A stretch of 64,000 nucleotides of DNA from Geranomyces variabilis (Eukaryota > Chytridiomycota > Chytridiomycetes > Spizellomycetales > Powellomycetaceae). The first letter of the stretch is position 1, and the number at the start of each line of letters is the position of its first letter. Positions 22,053 to 32,920 of the stretch are shown one piece after another. The notes under the pieces were generated by a model. The model had not been told where the DNA came from, did no database searches, and saw only the letters and a program-made list of their open reading frames with translations. The position numbers and the translations under genes are program-made. Location of the stretch: the NCBI GenBank assembly GCA_027603065.1, contig JADGJP010000027.1, positions 124,001 through 188,000 of the forward strand. Reading direction: 5' to 3'.

Positions 22053-22528
22053 TGCAAATGTGAGGTTTGTGCCCAAAAATGCAACAATATCGCTAAGGAT
22101 GCGAATGCTTGGTCAAATGCGGCGGCCGTATACACGAAGAGAGCATTGTGATGCTATCTACCACAGCCGGTCCGTTAAATGTTGCTGGCGTGGGGCTTCC
22201 CAGAATTCAAATTTTTCCGCCAAGGTGGTAAATCTGGCCGAGAATGGCGCAGCGGTAAGACCTTGGGCGACGGATCGGTTCACGCGAACCCGCATCGACG
22301 TATATCGCGCCTGCATGTCAGTCGAGCAAAATTCCGCAGAGGCGGTATTGGCAGTATACCAGTCCGCGAGGAGCGATTCGTGCCTCCCGCGCTGCGCGTT
22401 GAGGGTTTAGGGAGGCGCGACGCCGCTCCACATCAGACATGTAGCCTCCCCACACCTCTAAGCAGTCGGCGGTACAGGTCTGCAAGCGCCTACATTAGCT
22501 ATCTTTGTAAAGAGAAACTACCATTGGG
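22053..22528. other. Unresolved, no gene supported
   Basis: The stretch contains a TGGCGCAGCGG/GGTTCACGCGAACC pair reminiscent of tRNA boxes but no cloverleaf. Short open frames only. Confidence 0.4.
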
Positions 22529-23700
22529 TTATATGCTTATCATACATCGGTGCCGGGAAGATATTCTTTGGAGAGCGAGTCGCATCGACCTCTGAAGCGG
22601 CGTGCGCTCGTGTTGTTCTTCGTCGTTATCGTCAAAGCCTCTTTTTTTTCCCGCAGAGGCTTTAGCCCGAGAGCCCTTGTTCTTCTCATCTCGAAACGCC
22701 GTCGTATTTCTATCCCGAACGTTTGGAGTTGCTGGTAACTCGCGGTCGTCAGATGGTTGCTGAAAGGAGGACCATTCGTGAGCATAACATGATTTGGTTA
22801 TCAAAGTGGCGCCGAGATGAGCACGGTTCATGACTTACCAGCCCTTCGTCATCGAGATGTTGCCGAGATGAGGCCGGTGCGTTATTGGCTCGGGTGCCGC
22901 AAAGGCGGTAGTTTAAGCGAGTTCCGCGGGCAAGCTCTCCTCACAGTCATCGGGTTTGCGGCCGGGAGTTTTCGTCGCAGAGCAGGTAGCTTCGGCCCCG
23001 TTGTAAATCCGTTCATTGGACAGCTAGTGGACAAAGTCGGAGACCCCCCTGGGATTTCCACAGGAGCAGAGTGCACTGCGCGGCGGCTGTGCGGGGCCCT
23101 CCGACCTTTGTCCACTGGCTGTATTCAAAAACTTTTTTAATCAGGTCGAACGCCTTGAACCGCTCTTTCCGCGCCAGACGCGCTTCGTTCTAAACCAACA
23201 AGAAGTTTTAACCCTACCATCGATAAGTAAGGATTCCCTCGCTGATCTTACCGCCTGCAGGGCTGCGCGGATGTGTTCCTCGTTCTAAAGTGGTTGAAGT
23301 GCTTGAGGTTTGAAAGCTAGGTAGCACACTTGCGGAAGTCACCGTACGTGGCGGACTGACGCGATCCTTTCACATCGGTACTTTACATCCGTCTTCTCGC
23401 CCTTTTTTAAAATCCCGTAGTGGCGGTACTCCAAAGTGTCGCACGCTTCCTCCTCATCGTACTAGGTACTTCCCGTAGTCGGCTGGAGTTGCTTTGGGGT
23501 TATTGCAAATGCCTTGGTGTCCTCCGTGTCAATTATGCCCCAGTAAAGAAGTCCGGCTTCCAAGTACAAGGGTTTTCGCGCATGAAGCGCGTGAATGTAC
23601 TCTGTGAGCTCATCCATTCCGTCGCTCGGCTGTGGCGTTTCAGGGGGGCTCGGTCCGCCGGTCGTCTTCTTCTTCGCCCTCTGCTGCCGGTGCAATTGGC
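22529..23700 (-). pseudogene. Remnant of a multi-exon host-like gene, disrupted by a MITE
   Basis: On the minus strand, exon-like pieces follow each other. ELTEYIHALHARKPLYLEAG..YWGIIDTEDTKAF (about 23640-23467) has an in-frame stop soon after, then continues as CDTLEYRHYGILKKGEKTDV (to about 23345). Two short exons (NEEHIRAALQA, about 23290-23258; NEARLARKERFKAFDLIKK, about 23190-23130) come next, with good GT and TTTAG sites. MITE copy 3 follows, and then a basic nuclear-looking exon (22759-22529, with GKKRGFDDNDEEQHER). The internal stop and the insertion suggest decay. Family not recognised. Some pieces may belong to separate genes. Confidence 0.35.
23021..23121. mobile_element. Tc1/mariner-like MITE, copy 3
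   Basis: This is a 101-bp element with the same ends as copies 1 and 2 (CAGC.AGTGGACAAAG, then GTCGGAGACCCCCC on the left). TA follows the right end. It has diverged more at the left end (CAGCTAG). Confidence 0.7.
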
Positions 23701-23822
23701 GAAGCGATAAGACCCAGCAGAAGCAATTTCCTTGGTGAGAGGAAAGTTTCCTGCAATCGGTCCATTGCGATGATGGGCCAGCTGGGGTCGCGCGTGCATG
23801 GGGAACAAGGGACCAGGGGGGT

Positions 23823-23892
23823 TGGTTCCAGCCAGTTCAACGATGAACGGGCCCGGGCGTGGCGAAGTGCGCGACTAATTGGCTGGAACCAG
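23823..23892. repeat. Inverted repeat upstream of the Mpv17-family gene
   Basis: TGGTTCCAGCCAGTT (23823-23838) and AATTGGCTGGAACCA (23876-23892) form arms of about 15 bp around a loop of about 40 nt, roughly 105 bp before the next start codon. It could be a regulatory palindrome or the ends of a very short element. Confidence 0.6.
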
Positions 23893-23998
23893 CCCTGACG
23901 CGAGGCGCGCTCTGGACGATGATGATGATGATGACATCGGTCCGCTGTCCGTCGCTCGTCGCTCTGTCAAGTTTCTTCCTCAACAACAAACCCGCAAC

Positions 23999-24784
23999 AT
24001 GGCCTCCTCATCCAGCACCAGCAGGACCTTCTTCCGCCCCATCGTCCGCGCCTGGCGCCGCTACCTCGTCCTCCTCGAAGAAAAACCCCTCGTCACAAAA
24101 TGCGCTTCCGCAGGCACAATCGCCGTCGCAGGCGACATTATCGCCCAACGCATCGACCGCACGCCCGAGCATCCCGACTGGGACCCTCAGCGCACTCTCC
24201 GGCTGGGCACATACGCAACCCTCATTGCCACGCCGCTCGCACACGGATGGTATAAAGTCATGGATAAGCGCATCGGCGCCGGAATGGACATTACGACCAG
24301 TTTGAAGAAAGTTGCGGCGGATCAATTGCTGGCTGCGGCGCCGTTCACTGCGCTTTTCTTTGTGTGTAACTCGGCGATGGAGGGTTGTTCTGCCGATGAG
24401 ATCAAGACGCGGCTGCAGACGAACTTGTGGCCCACGTTGTGCGCCAATTGGGCGATTTGGCCCGCCGCCCTCGCGATAAACTTTCGCTACGTGCCGCTCA
24501 AGCTTCGGATCCTGACTCTCAACGTTCTCGGTCTCGGTAAGGGGGGGTGCCAAAAGAAGTTTGCCGGGGAAATCAAGCGCGCGACAAAAAAGGGGATTTC
24601 TTTAATGGAGGCTTTTCTTTCTTTTCTTTGTGCGTTTCTGACAGGTTGGGGAGCATACCTCAGTCTCGTGCAGCACCGCCAGCACAAGCACACAAACGAG
24701 CACCCGCACATGCCAGACCCATACCCAGCAGAATCCCTGCCCGTGCCAATCTACCCGCCAGGAAACGTCAAAGAAGAGCTCTAG
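23999..24784 (+). CDS. Mpv17/PMP22-family membrane protein
   Basis: Segments 23999-24536 and 24645-24784 give 225 residues. The family spans the inner mitochondrial or peroxisomal membrane with four helices and is thought to form channels. Hallmarks present are W..YL..L...P..T....AG....GD...Q at the N-terminus, LGTYATLIATPLAHGWYK, the signature NLWPTLCANWAIWPAALAIN, and FRYVPLKLRILTLNVLGLGW. The Gly codon before W is split by the intron, and removing it restores LGWGAYLSLVQ as in homologues. A polar tail of about 35 residues is extra. The upstream open frame has no ATG, so 23999 is the start. It is closest to the Sym1/Mpv17 branch, but mitochondrial versus peroxisomal location cannot be decided. 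Confidence 0.9.
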   Translation: MASSSSTSRTFFRPIVRAWRRYLVLLEEKPLVTKCASAGTIAVAGDIIAQRIDRTPEHPDWDPQRTLRLGTYATLIATPLAHGWYKVMDKRIGAGMDITTSLKKVAADQLLAAAPFTALFFVCNSAMEGCSADEIKTRLQTNLWPTLCANWAIWPAALAINFRYVPLKLRILTLNVLGLGKGGCQKKFAGEIKRATKKGISLMEAFLSFLCAFLTGWGAYLSLVQHRQHKHTNEHPHMPDPYPAESLPVPIYPPGNVKEEL

Positions 24785-25308
24785 AGATCTGTTTGGATTT
24801 CCTCAAGAGAGCGAGCAAAAAAGGGGACAAACAACAAGGCCTCACACTGACACGCGCCTGCTCAGACCACATGGGAAACGCTCGCTTCCTGCTTTTCCTC
24901 CTTCCCCCGGGGTCCTTGCTTTCGACAAGTTTTCTTCTTATTCCCTTATTTCCCCTGGCCCGCGATATATATCGGACTTCTTACGCGGGCTTGCGGGGTC
25001 GACCTCATTGGAGTTTGAACTTTTCCTTTCTCTTCTTCTTGTTTTTATGCGTGACATTATATATTATGATATTATCCGCGCCAAAGAAGAGAAAAACGTT
25101 AAACAAAAGTAGATGAGGTCTGTAGGGGGTGGCTGGCGAACCGGAAAGGGAAGAGTAGGGAAAATGTGGGGAATGACTAAGTAGAAAAGTAAAGAAGTAA
25201 GGAAAAACTAAAAAAAAAGTGGTAGTAGTGGTCCGGCCAAGTAAAGTACAGGGTAAAAGAACAAATGAAAATAAAAAGCTCTGGCGACGAAAAAAGCGGA
25301 GAGCCCTT
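24785..25308. other. Intergenic, convergent 3' regions
   Basis: AT-richer sequence between the ends of two converging genes. No gene supported. Confidence 0.5.
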
Positions 25309-27100
25309 TCACTGCGCTTTGATCGCCTTGACAGCGTCCGCGGACGCAATCTGCGGCACGTTTGTCGCAGCCGATGCATTCGCCGGCTTGACCAGCCTCA
25401 TTCTCCGCACCCACATCCTGCGGCGCGTAAGGCTCGACATTGCCGCTTTTGTCTTTGCGTTGGACCACACGTGGTCGGTATACTGCCAGCCTTGCTCGTC
25501 GACGTCGGACCAGCCAACGTCGAGGCGCCAGTCGTCTTCGCACCATGTCCACTCGCCGCAGTCCTGCGGCAGCTCGTAGACTTCTTTGGGCGCACGCGAG
25601 ATTTGGCCGGTTTCGTCGGACCACGGGCCGCGCTCCGAGCGGAGAAGGTGAGGGATCCACCCGAGGCCTAGAGGAGAAAGGGAACGGTGTGAGTAACAGT
25701 TCCTCGCGCGCAAAACGCTTTTCCCTATATATTTCTTGTCATCCTTCTTACCAGCCCACCAGCGCTGGTTCTCAAACAGCGTGACCGTAACCGTGCTTCC
25801 ATCGCCCGCCTTCCGCGCATCACGGATCGCATCACGGATATTGTCCACCTGCGTCTGCAGCTTCTTCATCAGCACCGGCGGCAGCGTCGTCGAAGCCGCA
25901 CGGAAGAGCGCCGTGTTTTGCAAAAACATCGCAACACCGCCCAGCAGCATGAGATAGTTGAACGGAATCATGCGCACGACAAAGATAACGCCAAACATCG
26001 ACCCGACGGCGATTTTCAGAATGTGGATCGTTTCCTCCTCGTTGGACCAGTCGAGCGCCTTTGAGTTTTTCTTGACGTCTTCGTAGGCCTCGCAAAACAT
26101 GCCCATCGAGTTTTGGATGAACTGCATGTTTTTCAGGTACTGGACGTTGCCGCTGGTCTTTTGACCAACGGCTTCCTTCTTGGCCTTGGCGTAGTAGTTG
26201 CGCATGATCATGTAGATGAGGAGCATTTGCGGTGCAACGATAAGCAGTGTCGGGTATATGCCTACGGAACGAACGAGAGAAAAGGGAGAACTTCTTCGTG
26301 AGCGAGGGGGGGTTGTGCGCCATTTGAGTTTTACCTGTATAAAACGAACCGCCTCCGACTTACAGAGAAAGATGTAGGTGACCATGACAATGACCGTCTT
26401 GGGCGGGTTCTGCCACGTGAGCACCTCAATCACGTCTTCCTGAAAACTCACAACCGGTCCCAAGCGGGACACAAAGCGGGTGAAGTTCTTGGGCGTGGTA
26501 GTCAGCAAGTTGAGCGGCGGCTCTTTGGCCGCCTTTTGCATCGCGGCCGAGTTCATCGCCGTGTTTGTGATTAGCTCCTGAACAATGCTCATTTCCTTTT
26601 CTTGCGCGCGGTCCGTGGCAGAGCGCTTTGTTGGCGGCTTGCGGGGTGCGGTACTTGCGAGTCCGGCAGGGACGGCGGGCTCGCTCTTTCGGCGCGTGAC
26701 GAGCGTGCGGTCAGACTCGCTGTCGCTGCTGTACTTGCTGCCACCGTTAGCAGCGCCGCCGTCGTGGTGGTGGAGGACGAGTTCCTGCGTGTGTTCTGCC
26801 CGGTCAGAGTAGTCGCGGGTGGTGAAGCTGCCAGAGCAGGGCACGGTCACGGTGTGCTGGCATTTGCGGTGTGCATTGAAGCCGCAGTCTAAAGAGAGGG
26901 AGGAGGCAGAGGCAGAGCGAGAGTGAGCCTGCTGCCTGTCGAGTCGAGACAACGGAGCGGCAAGAGGAGGAGAGAAGCGACTTACTCTTGCATTGAGCAC
27001 CCTGCTTGGCGAGGCCCCAGAGGAACTTGTCGCATGCGTCGCAGTAGGTCGGCTTGCTGTATGTAGTCGTCTCAAAGTTATGTACGCCGGCTTCAAACAT
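25309..27100 (-). CDS. Peroxisomal membrane protein: C1 domain + Pex24 region + dysferlin domain
   Basis: Segments 27100-26986, 26888-26364, 26261-25752 and 25667-25309 give 502 residues. Residues 7-56 are a C1 zinc finger ([33 protein letters not shown]); the Asn of CKNC is rebuilt by intron 1. Residues about 130-370 match the Pex24/Pex28-32 integral region, with hydrophobic helices ([52 protein letters not shown]). A DysF region follows ([17 protein letters not shown]-rich [17 protein letters not shown], then basic RRRMWVRRM). Such proteins control peroxisome size and ER-peroxisome contact in yeasts. The C1 domain could add lipid (diacylglycerol) sensing; that is inference. Confidence 0.88.
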
Positions 27101-27820
27101 GGTGGTGGGGGTGAGGGGAGAGCGGGGGAGAGCGGGAGAGAGAGAGAGAAGGAAGAGCCCGGGGCGGGGGGAGCAGGTTAAAAAGAGCCGACAGAGCGAC
27201 GGACAAGACAGGAGACCAAGCGACCGACAGATTTTTTCGAATGCCGCCCGCCGCAACTCTCTCTCTCTCCCGTGCTAGCGGCTCTGCTCTCTCTCTCTCT
27301 CTCCCTCTCTCGCTACCGCCGAGAAGATGGCTCGGGGCGGCGGGCTGCTGGCTGCTCTTCGTCCTTGGTCTTTCCCAAAGCGGCCGGCAAATACGCAAGA
27401 GACAAGAGAGAAGCCGCGCACAAGAAACAAAAAAGAAGTACGAGCGTCACACACGGCGGGATCTCAAGTTCTGCGGCCGCAACTGAGCGAAGCTGTCGAA
27501 AATAGGCACAGACCCCGCAAACAAACACATGGCCGCTATGCCGCACGGCTCTTCGTTCGTCGTCATTTGTAAAAGCAAAGGAACAGACAGGACGTATTTA
27601 AGCCAGAGGCGTCCTCCCCTTCCTCTCTTTTGTTCAACTCATACACATCTTAATACTCGAACACTAAAACTCGAAAAGGCAGAAAGGTCGCCGCCAAGCG
27701 TCCGTCGTTCGCTCCCTCCTCTCTCCCTCCCTCCCCTCCCTCCGCCTCCGCCTTCTTCCCCCTTCCTCCTCCTCTTCCTCTTCCTCTCCTCCTCTCCTCC
27801 TCTCCTTCCTTCCAAAGAAA
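27101..27820. promoter_or_regulatory. Divergent intergenic region with pyrimidine tract
   Basis: A (CT)n run lies at 27288-27312 and a pyrimidine tract of about 100 nt (CCTCCTCTT-type) ends just before the ATG at 27821. A TATTTAAG at 27595 is a candidate TATA element for the plus-strand gene. No gene supported inside. Confidence 0.55.
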
Positions 27821-28198
27821 ATGCCATCCGGTATCTTTGCCCTGTTCGGCAAGTCCAACTCCAAAGTCACCGACACAAAAGCCACCTCCACCAGCACAGC
27901 CGCCGACTCTGTCGATTTCCTGCGCCGCAACTCAGCCGCAACTCTCGTCGAAGAACCAACGACCGTCAAAACAACAACCAAAATACCGACAGACCCGTAC
28001 AAGCTCTTTATCTACACGGTCGAAAACGATCTCATGAGCATGCAAAAGCAAAAGTCGATGCGGCAGATGCGGTGGAAGGTTCCCGCGGGTGTTGATGCTT
28101 CGCAGGCGCTCAAGGGCAGTAAACGGACTGGCGCTGAGGCTACGACGTTTGATCTTGAAAAGGTCGGGTCGTTGAGCTACGTTGTTGCTCGTTGGTAA
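27821..28198 (+). CDS. Small protein of unknown function
   Basis: This single-exon protein has 125 residues, with a strong pyrimidine-rich leader and TATA-like element upstream. The N-terminal half is Ser/Thr-rich. The C-terminal half has a defined block (PTDPYKLFIYTVENDLMSMQ) followed by a basic QKSMRQMRWKVPAG segment and ends LEKVGSLSYVVARW. No signal peptide or membrane helix. Not recognised. Clean frame and leader support a real gene. Confidence 0.55.
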   Translation: MPSGIFALFGKSNSKVTDTKATSTSTAADSVDFLRRNSAATLVEEPTTVKTTTKIPTDPYKLFIYTVENDLMSMQKQKSMRQMRWKVPAGVDASQALKGSKRTGAEATTFDLEKVGSLSYVVARW

Positions 28199-28456
28199 AA
28201 GACGCAACAACACACAGCAGAGAGAGGACTGTAGATATTGACTGCACATAGCATAGATATAGATTTGCAAATATAGACGCACAACATATTAGAAGACATG
28301 GAAGAAAGTCCTGGCCCGCCCCGCAGCGAGCAAATCCAGATATTGCAGAATGCCCATCTATTTCTCTCTCTAGGCGCAGACATGTGCGTGTGCGTAAATA
28401 CAAAAAAAAGGCCAATGTTCTATCATCCCATCATGGCAAAAACTAATCACCTTCAT

Positions 28457-31400
28457 TCACGGCGTTGCCCCTTCCACAATCTGCGCCTGGCTCAATACGC
28501 TTCGCCTGTGCTGCAAGCCCTCGCCCTCATACTCATGCGTCCGCAACACCTCAACCACCACCGGCGCATAGGTAAACCCTTTACCATGCCCATCTCCCTT
28601 GCTCGGTCCTCCGCCTCCATCTCCACCTCCACCTCCACCTCCACCTCCCGCAGATGAACCGCCAGCACTCCACCCACACGTATTATTACCATCGCCCAAC
28701 GGAATACTCCGATTTTGTTTATTCGGCGACAGGCTGCAGCGTTCGTACCATTGAGGCGGGTATGCGTGTGTAGGCCATGAGTCGGATGCGTCGGGCAGTT
28801 TCTCAATCTTGCGGGTCAGGCCGCGGCCTTCTTTTGTGAGATGGACGGGGAAAACAATTGCCCATAGTTTGGTCGTCACTAGGGTGCCGATGAATGGAAT
28901 GCGGCGCAGATTTGACCAGTGCAGAAGCTGCCATTCGTAGAGTAGAGAATGCACCAATGTGACAACGCTGGAAGGAGAAGCGGGAAAGAGGAAAGCAAAC
29001 GTTTGACTTAGCCGCTCCCAAAGAAGTGGAAAGAGACACAGCGATAACTCACGTCAGAACAACCATGCAGGCAGCAGCGCCAGACACGCTGGCCGCTTGA
29101 CTGTCAGTCAACGCGTCGCTAAAGAACAAAACGCCGGAAAAAGTTGTGACATTCAGCGCCCAAACAACGAACGGATATACGCTGGGAGGAGGGAGGGAAA
29201 AGCAAAACAAAATGTTTCAGTCAAAAAGACATGTCTTTTTCCTCCGTGCTTTACGTCTTTCTCCACTTACTTGTTCGCATGCGGGAACCGATACGGGCGG
29301 ATACGCCCAACCAGCCAGCCGTCTAGATTGATAATCACAAGGCAAAAGGAGGCAATGAACACCGGATAATCCGCCATTGCTACCGGAATACACATCAGCA
29401 GCAAATTGTAGCAACACCGGTACGCCTCGAACCACCTATAAGAAGCCAAAAATCCTGCATCAGCCAGCATGGCGGTGACTGACGGGTTTTTTCAAACACG
29501 CCACCTCACCAAGCAGAGTCAATGTACAAGTCGAAAAGCACGCCGACCTGCCGCACGACCAGGTCGTCATTCATCCGGCGGCGATTATACCAGCAGACAA
29601 AGGCCGTGACGACGGGAATACCTGCTGCATACAATATGCAGCCTGCAATCGCCTTGTGCTGGGCTTCTGTCCATAGCGAATCGTAGCATGTGACTTCTGG
29701 ATCGGCAGCTACATAACTGCGGTCCACTGTGAAAGCAAGTGTAAGCAATAGCTTATAGGCCAACGCTCCGCTGTCTCGAATGATACTTTACCATCAGTCG
29801 CGCACTCAAAAGTGTAAACAAACTTCTCCGACAGCGGGATATGCGCCAGAATCAACAGGGCCAAAAACGAGTTCGACAGCGCCGCCGAGCCATATCTAAT
29901 CGCGGTGCCCGGTTCCATTTTCCGTCGGCGCAGTTTTGTCGCCCAAAGAAACCATGCCAACACAGTCGTGACCAACAGCGCGAGCATTACGACCGGCGTA
30001 AGAAGGATGAAGGTCATGAGTTGCGAAAAGTCGAGGCTAAGAGCGCATGCGACGCCAAGTTCCCGCAAATCGACGTTGATGGCGGAAAAGGAGTTCCCGA
30101 AGCCTTCAAACATGGAGTGCCATTTCAATGGCACGTCAAGGAGAAGGCCTCCAACCTGCCAAAGGCCCCACGAAATGTTGAGCGATTATCGCCAGCCCGT
30201 CCTCTGCAAACCACTCTGTGTGTCATTCATACCTGCACAAACATCAGCAGAAGATTCGTTGATGCAAAGTTCAAGACTACGTGCCAAAAGCGTAGACGTT
30301 AACAAATCCGTCGCTACTCTCTTTGCTCGATACAATGCAACTCACCTGTCAAAGCCATCCACAACCCCAGCCCCGCCAATCCTATTGCGGCTAACGCAAT
30401 ATAGAATATTGGCTTGACTGTATCAACACCCGTGCAGGTAACACAGTCTCCCGAGATCAGATAGTGACCCTCTATGCAAGTGCTGCATCGTGAGCCGGTG
30501 AAGCCCGCTTTGCATTCCCCGGTCTACAAAAAAGGATAAATGATTACTCTTCTCTTGTTAACAAGGCGAGTGGGGCTTTTGGCGAACCATTGTTGACGGG
30601 CACGAATCTTCTATAAAGCATTGCAGATACGTGGTGCTCTCTCTGTTGTATTAAAGCAAGGTCATTGGACATGGTCAGCCACAGCGCCAAGCATTTGCAA
30701 CATTTCCCGACAAAGTTCTTACTTTAACGAGCGATGGTATCCGTATTCCGGATACGGCTGACGCCCTCCACCCTCGCAGATCGCATGCTCAGGACACACA
30801 GCACACGACGATTGGTTCGCCGAATCCAAGTAAGTTCCATACGGGCATTTTGGCACAAACTGGAAATCCAGCGCATTCGACGCGGGTGCTCCGAACGCCC
30901 AAACACTGACCGTGGTACCGCCTGCAATGCGCTGAGGTACAGTGCACGTCAATAGCGAGTCGCTTGCGACGGTAGTATTGTCCGACTCCACCCCGCCAAA
31001 TGCGCAAGAGAGGGTGCTTGCAGCGTGGCTGAAGCCCTCGCCGGTGACGGTGACGACTGAGCCGGTGTCACCGCTGATTGCGGATGTGGGTGAAACAGTA
31101 GCGATTGTGAGGTTGTTGCATGAGACGTCAATGATTTGGCTGATTTGCGGTGCCGGGCAGTAGAAATAGTTGTTCGAGAGGCTGATGCGCGCTAACGGCA
31201 GGTTTGCCAGATCAGCCGGAATGTACCCCGACATCAAATTGTTGGAGAGATCAACCTCGTTGAGAAGCTGGAGTCGCGAGAGGGTTGCCGGGATTGGTCT
31301 AGGAACAAAGGAGGGAAGAATACTCGCTTGCTTAGTACTTTTGGAGGCGATTTGCCAATCCGGGCCCACGCCTTCATGTCACGAATTACCCAGTGATTTG

Positions 31401-32533
31401 GTTGTTGGATAAATCCAACAGATTGAGACTTGGCGCATCGGCAATGCCTTCTCCAATGTCGCCGGTCAGGCGCGTGTTTTTCAAATTGATTTGATTTAAG
31501 TAATAGCCGCGCCAAAACTCGACCGGGATAGTTCCCGTAATGTGCGACTCGGAAAGGTCAATGACGTCCGCAAAGCGTAACGGTGGTTCGCGCGGCAGGC
31601 CGTTCCCATGGCAGTCGAGATTCACGGCGCTCAGGTCAAGCTCACGAACTCGATTTGAAGAGCACATTATGCCTGTCCATAACTGCGCCAAATCGCACAC
31701 ATTTCCTTCAAATGACCGATTCCAATTGGTGCTCGCCCAGTCAGTGTAAATGCAATTGTCGTACAGCAAAAACAGCTATTACACGCAAAAGACAATTAGT
31801 ACAAGCACTGGACGTCTTTTTCTCTCCAACACTCAATCCAGGTTACCTTGTGCAGATCATCGTTTTTGCACAAAACGCCAGTGTATCCACTGTGACACAC
31901 GCATCGCCCGTTGACGCATGTGCCCTGTCCAAAGCAGTCCATCGGGCATCGCAACGACGCCCACGGGATATTTGCCGCCTCAGAAGGGATGTAGTAAAAC
32001 CCCGCGATGCCGTCTCTGTTCACAGTGCCGTCGCTATGGAAATTGAATACAGCAAAGCTCTGATTCACAGTGACTATCGCTCCAGTATGACCGCCCACTT
32101 GTAGGACCAGCGACGAATCTGGCATTGTGATGTCAGTATAGATAGAGCCGCCGTCAAAGCCATCTTCCGCTTCAACAGAAAATAGGTCGAACGTGATCTG
32201 TGTCGCGGGATTGCCGTGCGAATCGAGCGGTTGGATAAGGATGTTGCAGTTCGAGTCAGCTGAATACTCTCCTTTGGAGTCGTGGCTGTTTCAAACATAA
32301 GACCGTGAATTTGCGTTCACCTACGAGCCCATTACTGCTATACTCACGTCCAAAAGTATCCCCATGGGTCTAAAGACGTGAGATTAGCGAGTAACAACAC
32401 AAAACGATCGCTGACGTCTCAGCATACCAGTCATGGTCATCATAACACCGTTCCTCGTGCCGTGCATGCACAGGGCGGAAGCCCCAGCTGCGAGCCACGC
32501 CAGCAGCACGGAAAAGAGCTGGCCATTCCACAT
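28457..32533 (-). CDS. Modular cell-surface receptor: CUB-like, EGF, LRR, TIG, Cys-rich and polytopic membrane region
   Basis: Thirteen segments (32533-32428, 32369-32348, 32285-31847, 31775-31390, 31298-30723, 30642-30588, 30523-30346, 30276-30233, 30155-29792, 29726-29510, 29435-29271, 29181-29053, 28967-28457) keep phase and give 1,063 residues. In order: signal peptide (1-22); CUB-like beta-sandwich (about 40-155); EGF-like [18 protein letters not shown]; an LRRNT-like cap and leucine-rich repeats (about 190-370, with [13 protein letters not shown]); an IPT/TIG domain (about 375-455); Cys-rich [15 protein letters not shown] and [10 protein letters not shown]; a second EGF ([13 protein letters not shown]); about eight helices (565-900); and a Gly-rich cytosolic tail. 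This resembles receptor-like proteins of zoosporic fungi and oomycetes with TRP-like or GPCR-like cores. The ligand is unknown; a role in host or surface sensing is inference. Confidence 0.82.
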
Positions 32534-32920
32534 CGAGTTTCCGCGAAGAAAGTACTGGGGCAGACGAAGGTAGCGGAGGGGCTGTGGCTTGGCACGGGAC
32601 TGAACTACTCGGACGAATTGATGAATCAATCTGATTGAACCCAGCGGAAGATAAAGGACAGAGATACACTCCACGATGATGCTTAAAGCACAATCGAAGG
32701 CGACCCTTTTCTAAATCCGTCACCGTGGGCTGTCCAAGGCGGGGCGGAGTTTGGTAGCTGGTTGCTGACGCAAGCGACGTTCGACAATCAACAACATAGC
32801 CACTTGCTTACGTGAGCCAGTCCTGACTCAACAACTTTCCGTCCCCACTGGTGTTTCCTTTGGACCAGCCGGCCATCGAATTTCCTCCTAAAAGACCTCG
32901 CAAACAAACATATACGAACA
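32534..32920. promoter_or_regulatory. Divergent promoter region, receptor / BCKDH E1-alpha
   Basis: The two start codons are 387 bp apart on opposite strands. No distinctive motif seen. Confidence 0.45.

Noticed and set aside
22235-22310. tRNA-like box A (TGGCGCAGCGG) and box B-like (GGTTCACGCGAACC)
   Set aside because: The boxes are too close (about 32 nt) and no acceptor or anticodon stems can be formed, so neither a tRNA nor a clear SINE is supported.
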